64,000 nt of DNA, from NCBI GenBank assembly GCA_050084515.1, contig CM114273.1, positions 43,214,001 to 43,278,000 of the forward strand, in the 5' to 3' direction. Source of the stretch: Blasia pusilla (lineage: Eukaryota > Marchantiophyta > Marchantiopsida > Blasiales). A model generated the notes under the pieces. It was not told the DNA's origin. It ran no database searches and saw nothing but the letters and a program-made list of their open reading frames with translations. Positions 11,774 through 23,300 of this stretch are shown here, in pieces (the stretch's first letter is position 1; every line of letters begins with the position of its first letter). Both the position numbers and the translations under genes were made by a program.

Positions 11774-11865
11774 TAACACACAACTAATAATATATTTCTA
11801 TTCTTAGATAATCTTATCTAAGAATATAGAAATAAAATTATCTAACACACAACTAATAATATATT
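11774..11865. repeat. Foldback flanked by 23-bp direct repeats
   Basis: A 23-bp sequence (taacacacaactaataatat plus att) occurs at 11774-11796 and again at 11843-11865. Between them tctattcttagataa (about 11797-11812) is mirrored by ttatctaagaata-tagaa (11814-11832), a near-perfect hairpin. Direct repeats around a foldback fit an insertion or excision scar, or a slipped duplication. Confidence 0.7.
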
Positions 11866-12630
11866 ACTTTAGAAAGTCTTAAGTCTTAAGACTTGTGAAA
11901 TTCTTAGATAATCTACCAAGACAAGAGGAAAGGGGCATTCAAGAAGGTAAAGTGTGGAATGATTCTTTTTTTGAGTTCTATACCTTTTATAAAGCATAAA
12001 AATTCTCAAGGAAAGCCTTCTTCTGTTTGAATTTGTGAATTGATGATCGATTGCGTTACTATTCGTTCGTAAAAAATATGGCTTTCGAGTCTTTCTCATC
12101 AATTTCTTGATATTGCAAACAAACTCATTTAAATACTCGAATATAAGGAATATGAGAATCTTGAAAAAATCAAGTATTGAAGGCGTGGTTGTTAATTGCG
12201 TTCTAGTGGATTTTTTCAAGGATTTTTGAACCAAGATTTATCATCAAACCAATTAGAAGTGAGGATGGTAATTTCATACAATATGGAGAACTACGTAGAG
12301 GTTTAGTTGAAGAACTTTGAGATTGCAAGGATGTGTTTCTAAGGAATCTCAAGGAAAGGGAGAGACAAATTTACATTCCTTGCACCCTAAACGCACACAA
12401 AACTTCTTCATTTATTTTTATAAGTTTTATAAAGAATTTGATATAGAGAATGTTGTATGGTTACGTTATGCAAAATCAAAGGCTGGTGAGAAAAAGAAAA
12501 GTCCCAACTACAAAAAGAGTCATAGTTGAGGGACGAAAGTTATTCTCAAAAAAAGTAAAATATATCAAAATAAGAATTATTTCTATTTTTTCTCTTCATG
12601 AGAGGTGATAGTAGTCTAATAGTGTGCATG

Positions 12631-12664
12631 ATATAAACTTTGTTTGAGCAAACAAAGTTTATAT
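12631..12664. repeat. Perfect 16-bp inverted repeat, 2-base loop
   Basis: The arm atataaactttgtttg (12631-12646) is exactly complementary to 12649-12664. It would form a cruciform or RNA hairpin. No adjacent gene suggests a terminator role. Confidence 0.85.
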
Positions 12665-15182
12665 TATAGTGTAGAGTTTAAAATTTGGCCAAAAAAGGAG
12701 CATTGGATAATTGGTGACACCAACGTGAAGTATCTTCTAACAATAATTGGTAAACTCAGTGTATATTATTAGTATTGAAGTTTTATCACCCGAAGTTAGT
12801 GAGTTGGTTGATATCCCCCCTTCTTCGAACCAATGTAAAAGTTTTTACTTTTACGACTTCTTAGTAAGGTTTGGATTGAGTTTGAATGATAAAAAAATTA
12901 ACATTAATAGTTTCCCAAGTTGACTATATAATATAGATCATATTCCAAGTATTTATTTTGTTTCAAAGGCATGATTAGAGATATATTGATCGGCTAGGTT
13001 AAGATACAATCATGTAAATAGATAGCTCCTATATATTATAAAAGGATTGTTTTTCAATGGAAGTAAATGGATTCTTGATTTTATTCCATATTTGAGGTCT
13101 TTGATACTATTTTTAATTTCAAAATATTTTTATCAACATGTAAATGATGAATTAATTTTTTTAATGAACATTTTGTTGACATGTAAATGAACAATTTATA
13201 CTTCATATATTCTTGCAGTTAATACACTATCTTATTATTTGAGCTTTGCTTTTGATGGTCAACACTTGAACTTATCTCATGATAATTAAATTTAACATTT
13301 TTTGCTATATTATGCTCAAAAATTTTAATATTTAAAAATCATTAAAGAATGAAAGGAATCTTAAATATATATTTATTTTAAAATTTTATTTTAAAATTAA
13401 TATTTCTAAAAAAAAGTCACAACTATGTTCATAACGAATTTACAAGTCCCAAGAGCCACTCACCTACACCTTGGTTGTGATACAATCCCAATTTAATCGT
13501 AACTTTCCGATTGTTGCACTTGCAAGTCATTCACAAGGTTGAGAATTTAACTCGTAGTTTGTGACTCCAATGTGGCTTGAAAGTTCCATTTTATTACGCT
13601 CAGAGTCTAGTTGCATTTAGTGCGTGTCTGATAGACAAAAAGATCACAATAGACTCCCAATTTTTCGCATATTTGCGGATGCACTATAAGCTAATTGTGA
13701 GTGTGACTCGCAAATAACATGTATATTTTTATATACTCAATTTCTAAGCTTGATTTCATGTTTAAATTACGATTTAATACATTTGATTTCCCAATCACAT
13801 GATCCTAATGCAAAAATCTTGAATGAAGAAATCTTTAGACACATGGAAAATTTGTACAAAAATCATTGTTTGGTGCAATCTTCACTAGTATCGCAAATGC
13901 TACATATGCCACTGGTGTTCATCTAATATGCCATGCACACTAGGTCGCACCACTAGACCTATAGAAGATCTGATGTTCAAATGACTCACCAATAGGTGTT
14001 GGCATCACCCATGTGCGTCCACTGCTAGTAGCCACCTCGTCTTATGTGGTGACGCCTACTAGACATAAACAACCCACATAGCCTATCAGTAGTAGGCGCA
14101 AACACTTCATCCTTAAATATTTTTTTTAATAAGAAGTAAAAAACATAAAGAAGGCTTGTGTTTATGAAAGATCAAGGGTAAGAACCAATGCATCAACGTC
14201 ATTTTCTAATGCTTCTAAAGTCAATGAGAGAAATATTAGTCGTAAATGAAAGGAATCTTAAGCTTGCATGTAATGAAATATGCAAATTAATTAGTTATGT
14301 ATTTTTTCTAAAGTATTATTTGTTTTACTTGTAAGAGCCAAGAAAATCCTTGCACCACTTAAGTCCAAGCCAATAGACAATCCATCATGAATTTGAAAAT
14401 GACATAGGACTGGATAAAGCGATTGGTATGCATCACTACAAGATACTAGTGTAGGCTTGTGCGATGGAGAGGTTTATATTACCTCCCACAACGATAGTTA
14501 CCTCTCAAAATGACAAAGTCCCATTTAAAATCAATTCCGAATCATCTTATTACTTTAGAAGACAATTAATCCTATTGGCTAAGAATGCTAAAGGTCAAAA
14601 GAAGAGGAGTTTTCAAAATGAAGGGGCACTCTTCAATAATAATATAGGTAAGAAAATTCAAGCTAAATAAGTTTGTTCGAGCTCATGACGAACAAGACTC
14701 ATTCTTGAGCATCAACTTTTCTCATCATATGAGAGCCACAAGAAGTTACCAAAGGAGATTAATGGATACCCTCAACAGTCAAAGTCGAGGTCAATAAAAT
14801 TTAAATCACTGCTCTAAGATGAGCAATCATAGCATAAAATTTAGAGACATCGAGTTTCTCAAATATTGAATTATGCTACAAGATTAAGACATTCAAGAAT
14901 GATTTGATAGACATGTACATCCACAATGGCTCTGTCCTCTCAAAGAGCAGAGCAACAACGTTGATGTGGCTTCTAGTATGATCACGAAATCAAAGTTTGG
15001 AAAAGAAATTCATCTTTCAAAATCTTAACACATACTTCTCATTATGCAACTCTAGTTTGAGGAAATAAGAGTAAATACTTCGCACAAAGAGTATTAACTC
15101 TATCAATTAGGAAATTGGTGAACGTTTTGATCTCTTCGATGTGCTCAAAGTGAGCAGAGAAATAGGCACACTGCTTTTGAAA

Positions 15183-15379
15183 TCTGTATTATTATGGGAG
15201 AGTGCCTTCTTGATTCGAAAACACCTCTATGCTTGACATGTGGTAATTGGGCAGCAAGAAAATGTTTCTCCTTACATGGGCAGTGACAAAATGTTTTCCA
15301 TTTTATGGGTAGCAAGATTTTTTTTTGTGCAACGCAATTAGTCCTTTCACTCTTGTGCATGGCACGGGCTGCCCACTAG
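15183..15379 (+). mobile_element. Non-autonomous Helitron-like element, about 197 bp (best copy)
   Basis: The 5' end is TCTGTATTATTATGGGAGAG with A at 15182. The 3' end is CTAG (15376-15379) with T at 15380, so it sits between A and T as Helitrons do. A short self-complementary gtgccatgcac-type hairpin (gtgcatggcac, 15355-15365) lies about 11 bases before the end. It shares its 5' end with the copies at 6377 and 40457 and its 3' half with the reversed copy at 2350. It has no coding capacity. Confidence 0.7.
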
Positions 15380-16772
15380 TGACTCTTAACCCTACAACTA
15401 ACTAGAGTTAGCCACCACCTCCTCTCTACTTTCCAAAGTATATTTCCTAACCTTTATGGAATTGAACATGAAGAATCTATTTGAAAAAACCAAACAAACA
15501 AATCAATAAATCAATCAATGAAAAGGAAATGTGAACACTGGAAAAAACTTCCCTCTTGACCTAACTTGACTTGCAGTTAACTCAGGTTTGTTGACCCCTG
15601 GTTTCCTATCCAAACGTTGTTCACTACCCTACCCTATCTTGACATGACTGACCTTAACTGCAGTTAAGTGAGCTGAGCTGAGTTGATCTAAAGTGAAGTT
15701 AGCTGAGCTGAGCTGAGCTGATCTGATCTGAGCTGAGCTGAAGTGAAGTGATTTGGAGTTATGGGCTGTGGGCTGTGGAGCTTCTAGACGGTTGAGCATA
15801 ATTGGGAAGCAGCACCCAGCAAGCAAGCAATGCTTATCCATGATGGGCTTTGGCTGCCATGCTAATTGGTCGGAAGGAGTGGGAGACTGCCATGATTGTG
15901 AGGAATGCTGCAGAGAAGGAAGGAAGGAAGGAAGGTGTGCAGATTCTAGATGGCTGGCTGGATGGAAGGAAGGAAGGAAGGAAGGATAGACGCTCAGATT
16001 AGTTGGATTGAATTGATTGATTGCTTGCTTGCTTGAATTGAACTGATTGATTGATTGATGGATTGATAGATAGATAGATAGATGGATGGATGGATGGATG
16101 GATGCAGCAGAGGAATGCGATTGCAGTCACTTATTTTATTTCTTTATTGATGGGCTGTGGAGTGAAGCATCGATGATGGAAGAATCGCAGCTGATACCCT
16201 CATCAGCATCAGCAGGAGCGGTTGTGGTGGTGGTGGTGGTGGTAGTGGTGGTGCAGGTGCAAGAAAGTGCAAGTGCAGAAGCAGAAGCAGAGCTGACAGT
16301 CGAGAAGGAGTTGCTGCAGTCGATTCCTGTTCCTGCAGCGAAGAAAGCGATGGAGGTCTCTGTCGCTGCCATCATGACCCACAATGGTCTGATCTGATCA
16401 GGTCTGCTCTGCTGTGCTCTGCTATGGTCTGGTCTGGGGATTGCGAGATTCGCACAGCCCAAGAAATGCTGTGGGTACCTGGGGCTCCTGAGCGCTGGTG
16501 TGCAGGTCCAGAGTCCAGAGAGAACTGCTTTGGACTGTCTCCTCTGTGGAGTAGTTCGCATGGCTCCGCCTACCAAACGAAGCTGAGAAGGGAGAGGAGA
16601 AGGACATTCAGAGAGGAGTATGTGGTGCAGTCCGCTTCATTTATGAGGTGAACATCTGGAATGAAGGGCTGTGGAGAATGATGACGAAACCAAATTGGTA
16701 CGTTGCTGCTCCAGAGTCCGGACCTAACAGCTCTCGAGCCTTGACTGAGTCGGCGAGCGAGCGAGTGAGTGA

Positions 16773-16813
<41 letters not shown>

Positions 16814-17229
16814 AGTAGCCGAAGATGGAAAGAGAGGCGAGGAGCACGAGTGGCAGCATTCTGTCACCTGAGAGGTCTGCAGAATCGAAAGCAGGCGAGC
16901 AGTGGGGCGTGGGACAAATTCTTCCTTCAGTCGAGCTTTGAAGGCGACGTCACTCAGGGGTTGGGAGAACTGTAGAGGCACAGAGGAGAGTGACTATGTG
17001 GGGGATGAGATGATGATGATGATGATGAAAGAAACTTTCCATTTTCAGTAGCGTCATGAAGAGCCCTCATGTTCAATCTGTGGGTCAGATGCGATCCTAG
17101 ATTCGAGTGCCTCACATTCGTACTCTTAAGAGCTTAGCACAAGAACCATATCCTCACGAGTGCTGTGAGCTGGACATTTGGTTAATCCAATCGGAGTTTT
17201 GAATTATGACCTGGAAATTGTCGTGGCTG
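15380..17229. repeat. Cluster of simple-sequence repeats
   Basis: A dense set of microsatellites: gctga/gctgatct repeats (about 15668-15750), (GGAA)n at 15915-15934 and 15963-15986, (GATT)n then (GATA)n (16067-16082) then (GATG)n (16081-16104), (GTG)n at 16222-16253, (GA)n at 16777-16807 and (GAT)n at 17010-17028. Base composition shifts toward GC compared with the DNA to the left. ORFs here, including a 146-codon minus frame at 16136-16576 with a poly-threonine run, are by-products of the repeats. Confidence 0.75.
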
Positions 17230-18385
17230 AGTTCGTGGGTTCCATGTGCTGTTGGCAAGGAATCTATGGAGTTGGCAACCTCATCGAGATAACAAATCCT
17301 CACTGGCTGAACGGTTTAAGAGCTTGATGTATTCGTGGAACTATAAACCATGGCCAGGAAATATTCTGGCTCGTCTGGGCTTGTGGGTTCCATGTGATGC
17401 TAGCGAGGAATCTATGGAGTTACCCATCTGATCGAGATACCAAGTCCCCACTGACTGCATGGAACGGTTCAAGAGCTGGATACACATGTTTAATGAACGT
17501 GGAATTACAAATCATGGCCAGAGAACTGGCGTGGTTTGGCTGGGCTTGTGGGTTCCACGTGATGGTAGCGAGGAATTTATGGAGTTACCCATCTGATCGA
17601 GATACCAAAGCCCCACTGCATGAAACGGTTTAAGAGCTGCGTATATACGTAGAATTATGAATCATGGTCAGGGAACTGGTGTGGCTTGGCTGGGCTTGCG
17701 GGTTCCATGCGATGGTGGCAAGGAATCTACAGAGTTACCAATTTGGTCAAGATACCAAACCCCCACTGGAAGAGAAGCAGAAAAAGGTTTTAAGAGCTGG
17801 ATATGTATATAGGTTGAATGGACATGGAATTATGAACCATGGCCAGGAAACTAGTGTGGATTGGGTGGCTGGACTTGTGGGTATGATGGCAGCGAGGAAT
17901 CTATGGAGTCAGCGACCTGATCGACATACCGAATTCCCACTGTATGACTATGTTGAATGCACGTGGAATTATGAATCATGGTCAGGAAATTGGCGTGATG
18001 GGCTTGTAGGTTCCATGTGAATGTTGGCAAGGAAGATGGAGGTATCAGCCTGATCGAGATTCCAAACGTCTTCTGGATGAATATCATAATTGGTCTGTGC
18101 GCCGGATAAGTTTAGTGGGCGTGGAACTATGAATCATGGCCTGGGAAGTGGTGCGACTGATCAGGCTCGTGGGTTCCATGCCATAATGGCAAGGAATTCA
18201 TGAACTGATCAGTCCAATGGAGATTCCAGAACCCCACCAGATGAATGTTTTTTGTGGCCTGGATATGTTTACTGAACGTGGAAATAAGAATCTTGGTCTT
18301 GAAAAAATGGTGTGATGGGCCTGTAGGTTCCATGTGATGCTACCAAGGAATGCATGGGGTTTTCGATCACCTCCTCCACCGGAAG
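17230..18385. repeat. Diverged tandem array, about 8 units of 130-178 bp
   Basis: The landmark ggttccatg begins units near 17239, 17388, 17551, 17701, 17879 (reduced), 18009, 18172 and 18326. Most units continue with a gcgaggaatctatggagtta-like block, then tgatcgagataccaa, then a ccccactg block, a gtggaattatgaatcatggc block and a ggctgggcttgtg block. Spacing varies from 130 to 178 bases and the copies are clearly diverged, so the array is old. It lies about 2 kb upstream of the kinesin start. No coding signal. Confidence 0.85.
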
Positions 18386-18964
18386 AATACCGCAAAATGG
18401 CCAGTGGTCTCTTTGCTGTGATGTTGGGATGAGTTTTCGATGATGTGATGCTGGAAGGGGTTGTGGGTGTGGATGTAAAAATGAAATTGGAATCCTAAAC
18501 TCTTATTTCACAACAAAAGGAAGAGCAATAAGTGATCAGACGAGGGCTAGAAGATAGAGATATGAAGCTTCTGCATTGCTGAGCTTGGCATGAGAGAAAC
18601 TGTCTCAATTGGATAGCCCAATTTAGAAGAAAACCTCATGGATGGTTCTATTAAGCATCCACAGGAAGCGTGGATGCTCAAGTGATCGACGTGATTGTCT
18701 GGTTTACTCATCTGGGCTGGTCGGATGTAACACTGAAATTACTAGTCCGATATAAAGAACCTCATCAGAGAACGAATGGCCTCAAAACTGGAACTGATGA
18801 CGGAATAAAACGGATCTGTAAGTGTGATGAGTGAGTATGGGAATGAACAGGGGATGGCCACTGGTCTGAAAGACGAAATTGAAGCCGCACCTGGATTTGG
18901 GGGTTTCATAATAAGAAGAGGAAAAGTAGGGTGAAAAGTCTGGTTGGTACGTATGGTGTATGCA
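18386..18964. other. Intergenic between two tandem arrays
   Basis: No gene is recognised. Some phrases are shared with the flanking arrays, but no clear unit boundaries can be drawn. Confidence 0.45.
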
Positions 18965-19345
18965 GAAGGAGGTGTGGATTGACGAGGTATTTGGTGAGGG
19001 GATGGGATTCTTCCGCTCTGGGTTCAGCACAACAACTCATCGGATGTTATTTTGGGCTCACAGATGGGCTGGTTGGTACCCATGATGTAACGTCTCATGA
19101 TCGTTAGGCCTCAGGAATGGATCGAAGGAGGTATGTGGTGAGGAGATGACATTCTTCCGCTCTGGGTTCAGCACAACAACCTATCTGATTGGTACCCATG
19201 ATGTAACGTCTCATGATCGTAAGGCCTCAGGAATGGGCCGCAGGAGGTGTGGGTTGAGTGAGGTATGTGGTGAGAAGATGGCATTCTTCCGCGCTGAGTT
19301 CAGCACAACAACCTATCTGATGTGATTTTGGGCTCACAAATGGCC
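18965..19345. repeat. Second tandem array, three units of about 130-145 bp
   Basis: The block attcttccgctctgggttca is followed by gcacaacaac. It occurs at about 19007, 19151 and 19283. The intervening block ggtacccatgatgtaacgtc is followed by tcatgatcgt and aggcctcaggaatgg, and is shared by the first two units. The sequence differs from the 17230-18385 array. Confidence 0.8.
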
Positions 19346-20311
19346 AGGAACAGGCAGGAAGAAGAACAGCGTTCGTGCAGGTTTTCTGGGTGAGAGATGT
19401 GACATAAGAGGGTTTGGATTCTTCCCGTTCCCTCAGGCTTCAGGATAACCTGAAGAATGGTATGAAACGGCCTGTGGGTCTGTTTGTACGTGGGAGGGTT
19501 GACATGAGGAGTGCAGTGCAGTAGAGAACCGGAGAAGTCATTAGAGCAGAGCAGAGCAGAGTAGAGGAGAGCAGAGCAGACTCAGCAGAGCAGGCTAACG
19601 CAACCAACCCTTGATGGGTAAGGAAGAAACCGAGACGGCAGGAGAGGCAAATCCAAGCCTGTCTGTGTGGCTAACTGCCTGGTTGCCCACTTACCCATTT
19701 TCTTGAGCACTGCACTGCATTGCACGGCTTGGGCAGCTGCAGCATCAGCACACACCCGGCAGGAAAGGCAAGGGAAGGGAAGGGAAGGGAAGGGGAGGGA
19801 AGGGAAGGACAAGGGGAGTCCAGGAGTCCAGGAATGCCGGTCATGGACGACCATGTGCTAGTAGTGCAGAGCACTTCAGCCTATCCTCTCTGCCGCCCCT
19901 TCAGTTCCCCTCCCCAATTGCTGCCATCTCTTGATCTCGTCCTCCCCATCTTGGGCTCCCGCTGCAGTCTCAGCAGTATACGACGACACCAGCAACAACA
20001 AGGTCGATTTCTAGCAGACGCAAGCGTGTTTGGTTGCATTTCGTATCTACCTTGTGTGGGGACTGCTGCACCCACCCCCTAGCTGCCTGCTTAGTAGCTA
20101 CATTGGTGGTAAGGTATGGAATGGTTTTATGGTATCGCATAGTATGGCGTGTGGAAGAGCAGAGCAGAGCACGAGCAACGGTTGCACTGGTGATTGTGTG
20201 GAGGGGTTGGAGGCACTGGGGGCGTTGTTGTCTGCCTGCGAATTGGGCATGTGGTTTTCTTGCCCACATTGACGACGGAGGCTCTGAGATCGCCAGAACT
20301 CGTACGCAAGA
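19346..20311 (+). promoter_or_regulatory. Upstream region of the kinesin gene
   Basis: The interval before the kinesin ATG holds gcagagcag-type repeats (about 19543-19590), a (GGGAA)n purine tract at 19770-19808 and a pyrimidine-rich stretch near 19880-19960. Overlapping ORFs on both strands here (up to about 130 codons) have no recognisable domains. No TATA box or transcription start can be fixed, so this is a positional call. Confidence 0.3.
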
Positions 20312-23300
20312 ATGACTGTGCCCATGTCTCCCTCGCTGGACCCGTCTCCTCCCAATCCGCCCCAAGCATCCGAAGACTCAGCGGTGCGAGTGGCAGTGCG
20401 TGCTCGGCCTCTCATAGAGAAGGAGATCGTGGAGAAATGCCAGGAGTGCGTCTCCTACTCTCAGGATGGCCGCCAAATCGTCCTGGGAAAGGACCGCAGA
20501 TTCACTTTCGATTATGTGTTTGGGCCCATGGTAGGCCAAGAAGACGTCTACAACGATTGTGTCAAGCCTCTCGTAGACAGCTGCATTGCCGGGTGCGTCT
20601 CGGACGAACAGATTCTCCTCACCCCAGACCACAATCCTGCATGGCCAAGAGTTATTTCCAAAGAACATAACAACTACAGTTTTGAAAACAAAAAAACTAC
20701 ATTTGAATGCACCGCAGGGGACAGGGCTTTAGGACAGTTTCTTCCCATGGTCAACAGTTCCCCGCACCGCACAGCACTGCTCTGCACTGCACTGCACTGC
20801 ACTCCTTTTAACAATATTGGTAAGCCTACATTGCTGTGAGTGAGGCAGAGCAGGGTCTGCCACTTCAGCCTCTCCCAGACTCTCATTCACTGGATTGCAC
20901 TTATGTCCTAGCAGGCAGGCTAGGGTAGTCTAGTCCAGTGTAGTGTAGTGTAGAGTAGAGTAGAGTAGGGTGTGGTGGGGATGTCACAGAGTGGTGGGTC
21001 GGTTTGGGTTGGGTTGTGGTGGGGACAAGTAGCTCTGCTGTGATCCTGTGGGGCCAAAATCATAGCACCTACATTTCTGGAGACTGGGCAAATCTGATTT
21101 TGCTCTGAAGGAAACAAGGCTCGATGTGCAAGTGCAATGTGCATCCAGCTTTTGAATTAGAAAGCCATTGGGCAACCGAGAGCAGCGTCAAGGAGAGGAA
21201 CAGCTAGAACTGAAACTGGGTGAGGAATCGGTTTGAATAGAAGGTGACGAATTGGACTTCCAATAGCGGAAGCTGGAATCTCAGTTGTGAGTGGTTGCAA
21301 ATCTTGAACTTGGACCTTTCACATAAAGGAGAAGCATCTTGGGAGCCTGGTGGTACTTCATCTGAAACTTGTGTGGTGGATCTGTTGAACGATTTGGGCG
21401 AAGGAGTGGATGACGCAATTTATTGTCCATGGGGACCCAAGAGGTCCTTGGGACTTGGAATTATATCACTTGCTGCATCAAAGCACGCCAAATCAAGCAG
21501 CACAAGTTACAACCAAGGAATACCCTGACCTCCAAAGAAATACACTGCTCCAGGTGTTCAGCTCTAACAAGCACACACCAGGGAGGGAATTTAGAAATTT
21601 CGACCTGGTTCCTACTGGACATGAAAAAACTCAAACATGGGACAGGGCCCTGGAAGAGGTCAGGGAAGACCTTGCTAATGTTGTCATGATAGGAACAATT
21701 GAAAAGGTTGTGCTCTCTATTGTAGTGTGTCGTCAAACTCGAATGGCTATACATTCTCTCTCTGCAAGGACGATCCCAATCGTCTATCCGCCAGGGCCTA
21801 TGTGGATTCAAAAAGTAGTGCCACCCTTGGGGCTAAAAAATGGTACTATGACTGCACAGAGTGGCTCAGGAAATGGGGAATCTCCATCGGCGACCTACCT
21901 ACGGCCACCCACCAGGACCTTGCTGAACAATTACACAGCAATTACATTGCCATCAACTGGGGCCGACACCAGCGTCTCTGGGTAAACACGGGGAATACAT
22001 CTCACAAAAATGGTGAAAGAATGAGGCCCTACCACACCCTCATGAACAACTGCAGATCCATGCAACAAGCCTCTTACATCTCTGCCCCCATTCCCACTAA
22101 GTTACGTCATACATTAGCGAGATTCAGATGTGGCTCTACTGACCTTGAGATTGAGAAAGGAAAATTCTCACTGAAGAAAAGGGAGGATAGATTATGTAGA
22201 TTTTGCAACACGGGGCTTATTGATGATGAACATCACTACCTCTTCGACTGCACCTTTCACAATCACATTAGGCTTGACTTCCCAGATCTCTTTGATCACC
22301 GGGCTCCCAAGGTCCTTGCATTCATGGCTAGGCAGAATCAGATTCAGATCGCTAAATTCTTGCATAGTTGTGTGAAGAACAGGGACACTCACCTGGCTCA
22401 GAGGACCCCTTAGGCCCTCGCTGGTGCTTGCTCACTGTCCAAAATTGTTGTTAAATCTCAAAACTAAGTCCCATGGCCCTGTGGGGTCCCGTGGACAATA
22501 AATCTATTCATTCATTCATTCTCTCTCCAAAATTGTTGTTAAGTCTCAAAACTAAGTCCCATGGCCCTATTGGGTCCCCGTGGACAATAAATCTATTCAT
22601 TCTCTTAAGATCTGTCTGAAAGATGTACTGTGCTCGTGGCAGGTACAATGCAACAGTTCTCGCCTATGGCCAGACTGGCTCTGGAAAGACCCATACCATG
22701 GGTTGTGGGAACAATGCTTCGCTTTTGGAAGAAGAGTTGGGCATACTCCCACGAGCCATTCGCCATCTCTATGAGAGTATTGATGAGCGAAACAACCAGA
22801 CGGAGTTTCTTGTAAGCTTTCCTTTTTCTACCTTGAGTGACTCGAAACTTGGATAAGATAGATGGATGGAAATCTTAGGATTTCTAATGTGAAATCTGAG
22901 CATGCTCTTCCCCATGATGTGCTGGGACTTGGTGGGCATGGATGAATCAAATTTGTTTAGATTTTATTCCTCCGCTCAAGCGGACCAACCAGTAGACTGC
23001 TCAAATGATCAGCCTCACCAGATATGATAGTTGATAGTCATTTACCAGCGCTTGGAATGTACACTTTGAGTGGGGGAGTAGTATTGCTCTATTAAAATAT
23101 GAAGTGGTTGATAGTGGTACTGACAGAATCGGAATTAGTGTGCATCGGCATGAGATTCCCCAGATGGCATAGTCTTGCTAGGAGAAGCTGAGTGCATTGT
23201 TCTCATATGGACGTCCTGGGAGATTGCTGGAAAAATTCCGAAGCTTTGCCTCAACTTGCATCTAAATCACTTGAGTCATGCCATGATGTCCACTAAGAAA

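Larger units (their letters stand above)
11557..15182. other. AT-rich gene desert with two local inverted repeats
   Basis: No gene is recognised. It contains the direct/inverted repeat complex at 11774-11865 and the hairpin at 12631-12664 (separate entries). The rest has no assignable feature. Confidence 0.5.
20593..22642 (+). other. Kinesin intron 1 (2,050 bp) carrying LINE insertions
   Basis: The donor is gg|gtgcgt and the acceptor is ggcag|gtacaatg. The junction rebuilds the conserved '[13 protein letters not shown]' at the start of the P-loop region. This is by far the longest intron. It contains (tagag)n at about 20938-20968 and two LINE 3' ends, described separately. Other introns in the gene are about 70-900 bp. 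Confidence 0.85.

Noticed and set aside
16136-16576. 146-codon minus-strand ORF with a poly-Thr run
   Set aside because: Frame kept open by a (CAC/GTG)n microsatellite and GC-rich sequence. No domain, and overlapping ORFs exist in other frames.
19970-20365. 131-codon minus ORF opposite the kinesin start
   Set aside because: Antisense shadow of kinesin exon 1 and its leader. No family resemblance.
21410-21985. 191-codon plus ORF in kinesin intron 1
   Set aside because: It is mostly the antisense of the minus-strand LINE fragment, then runs out of frame into the plus LINE.
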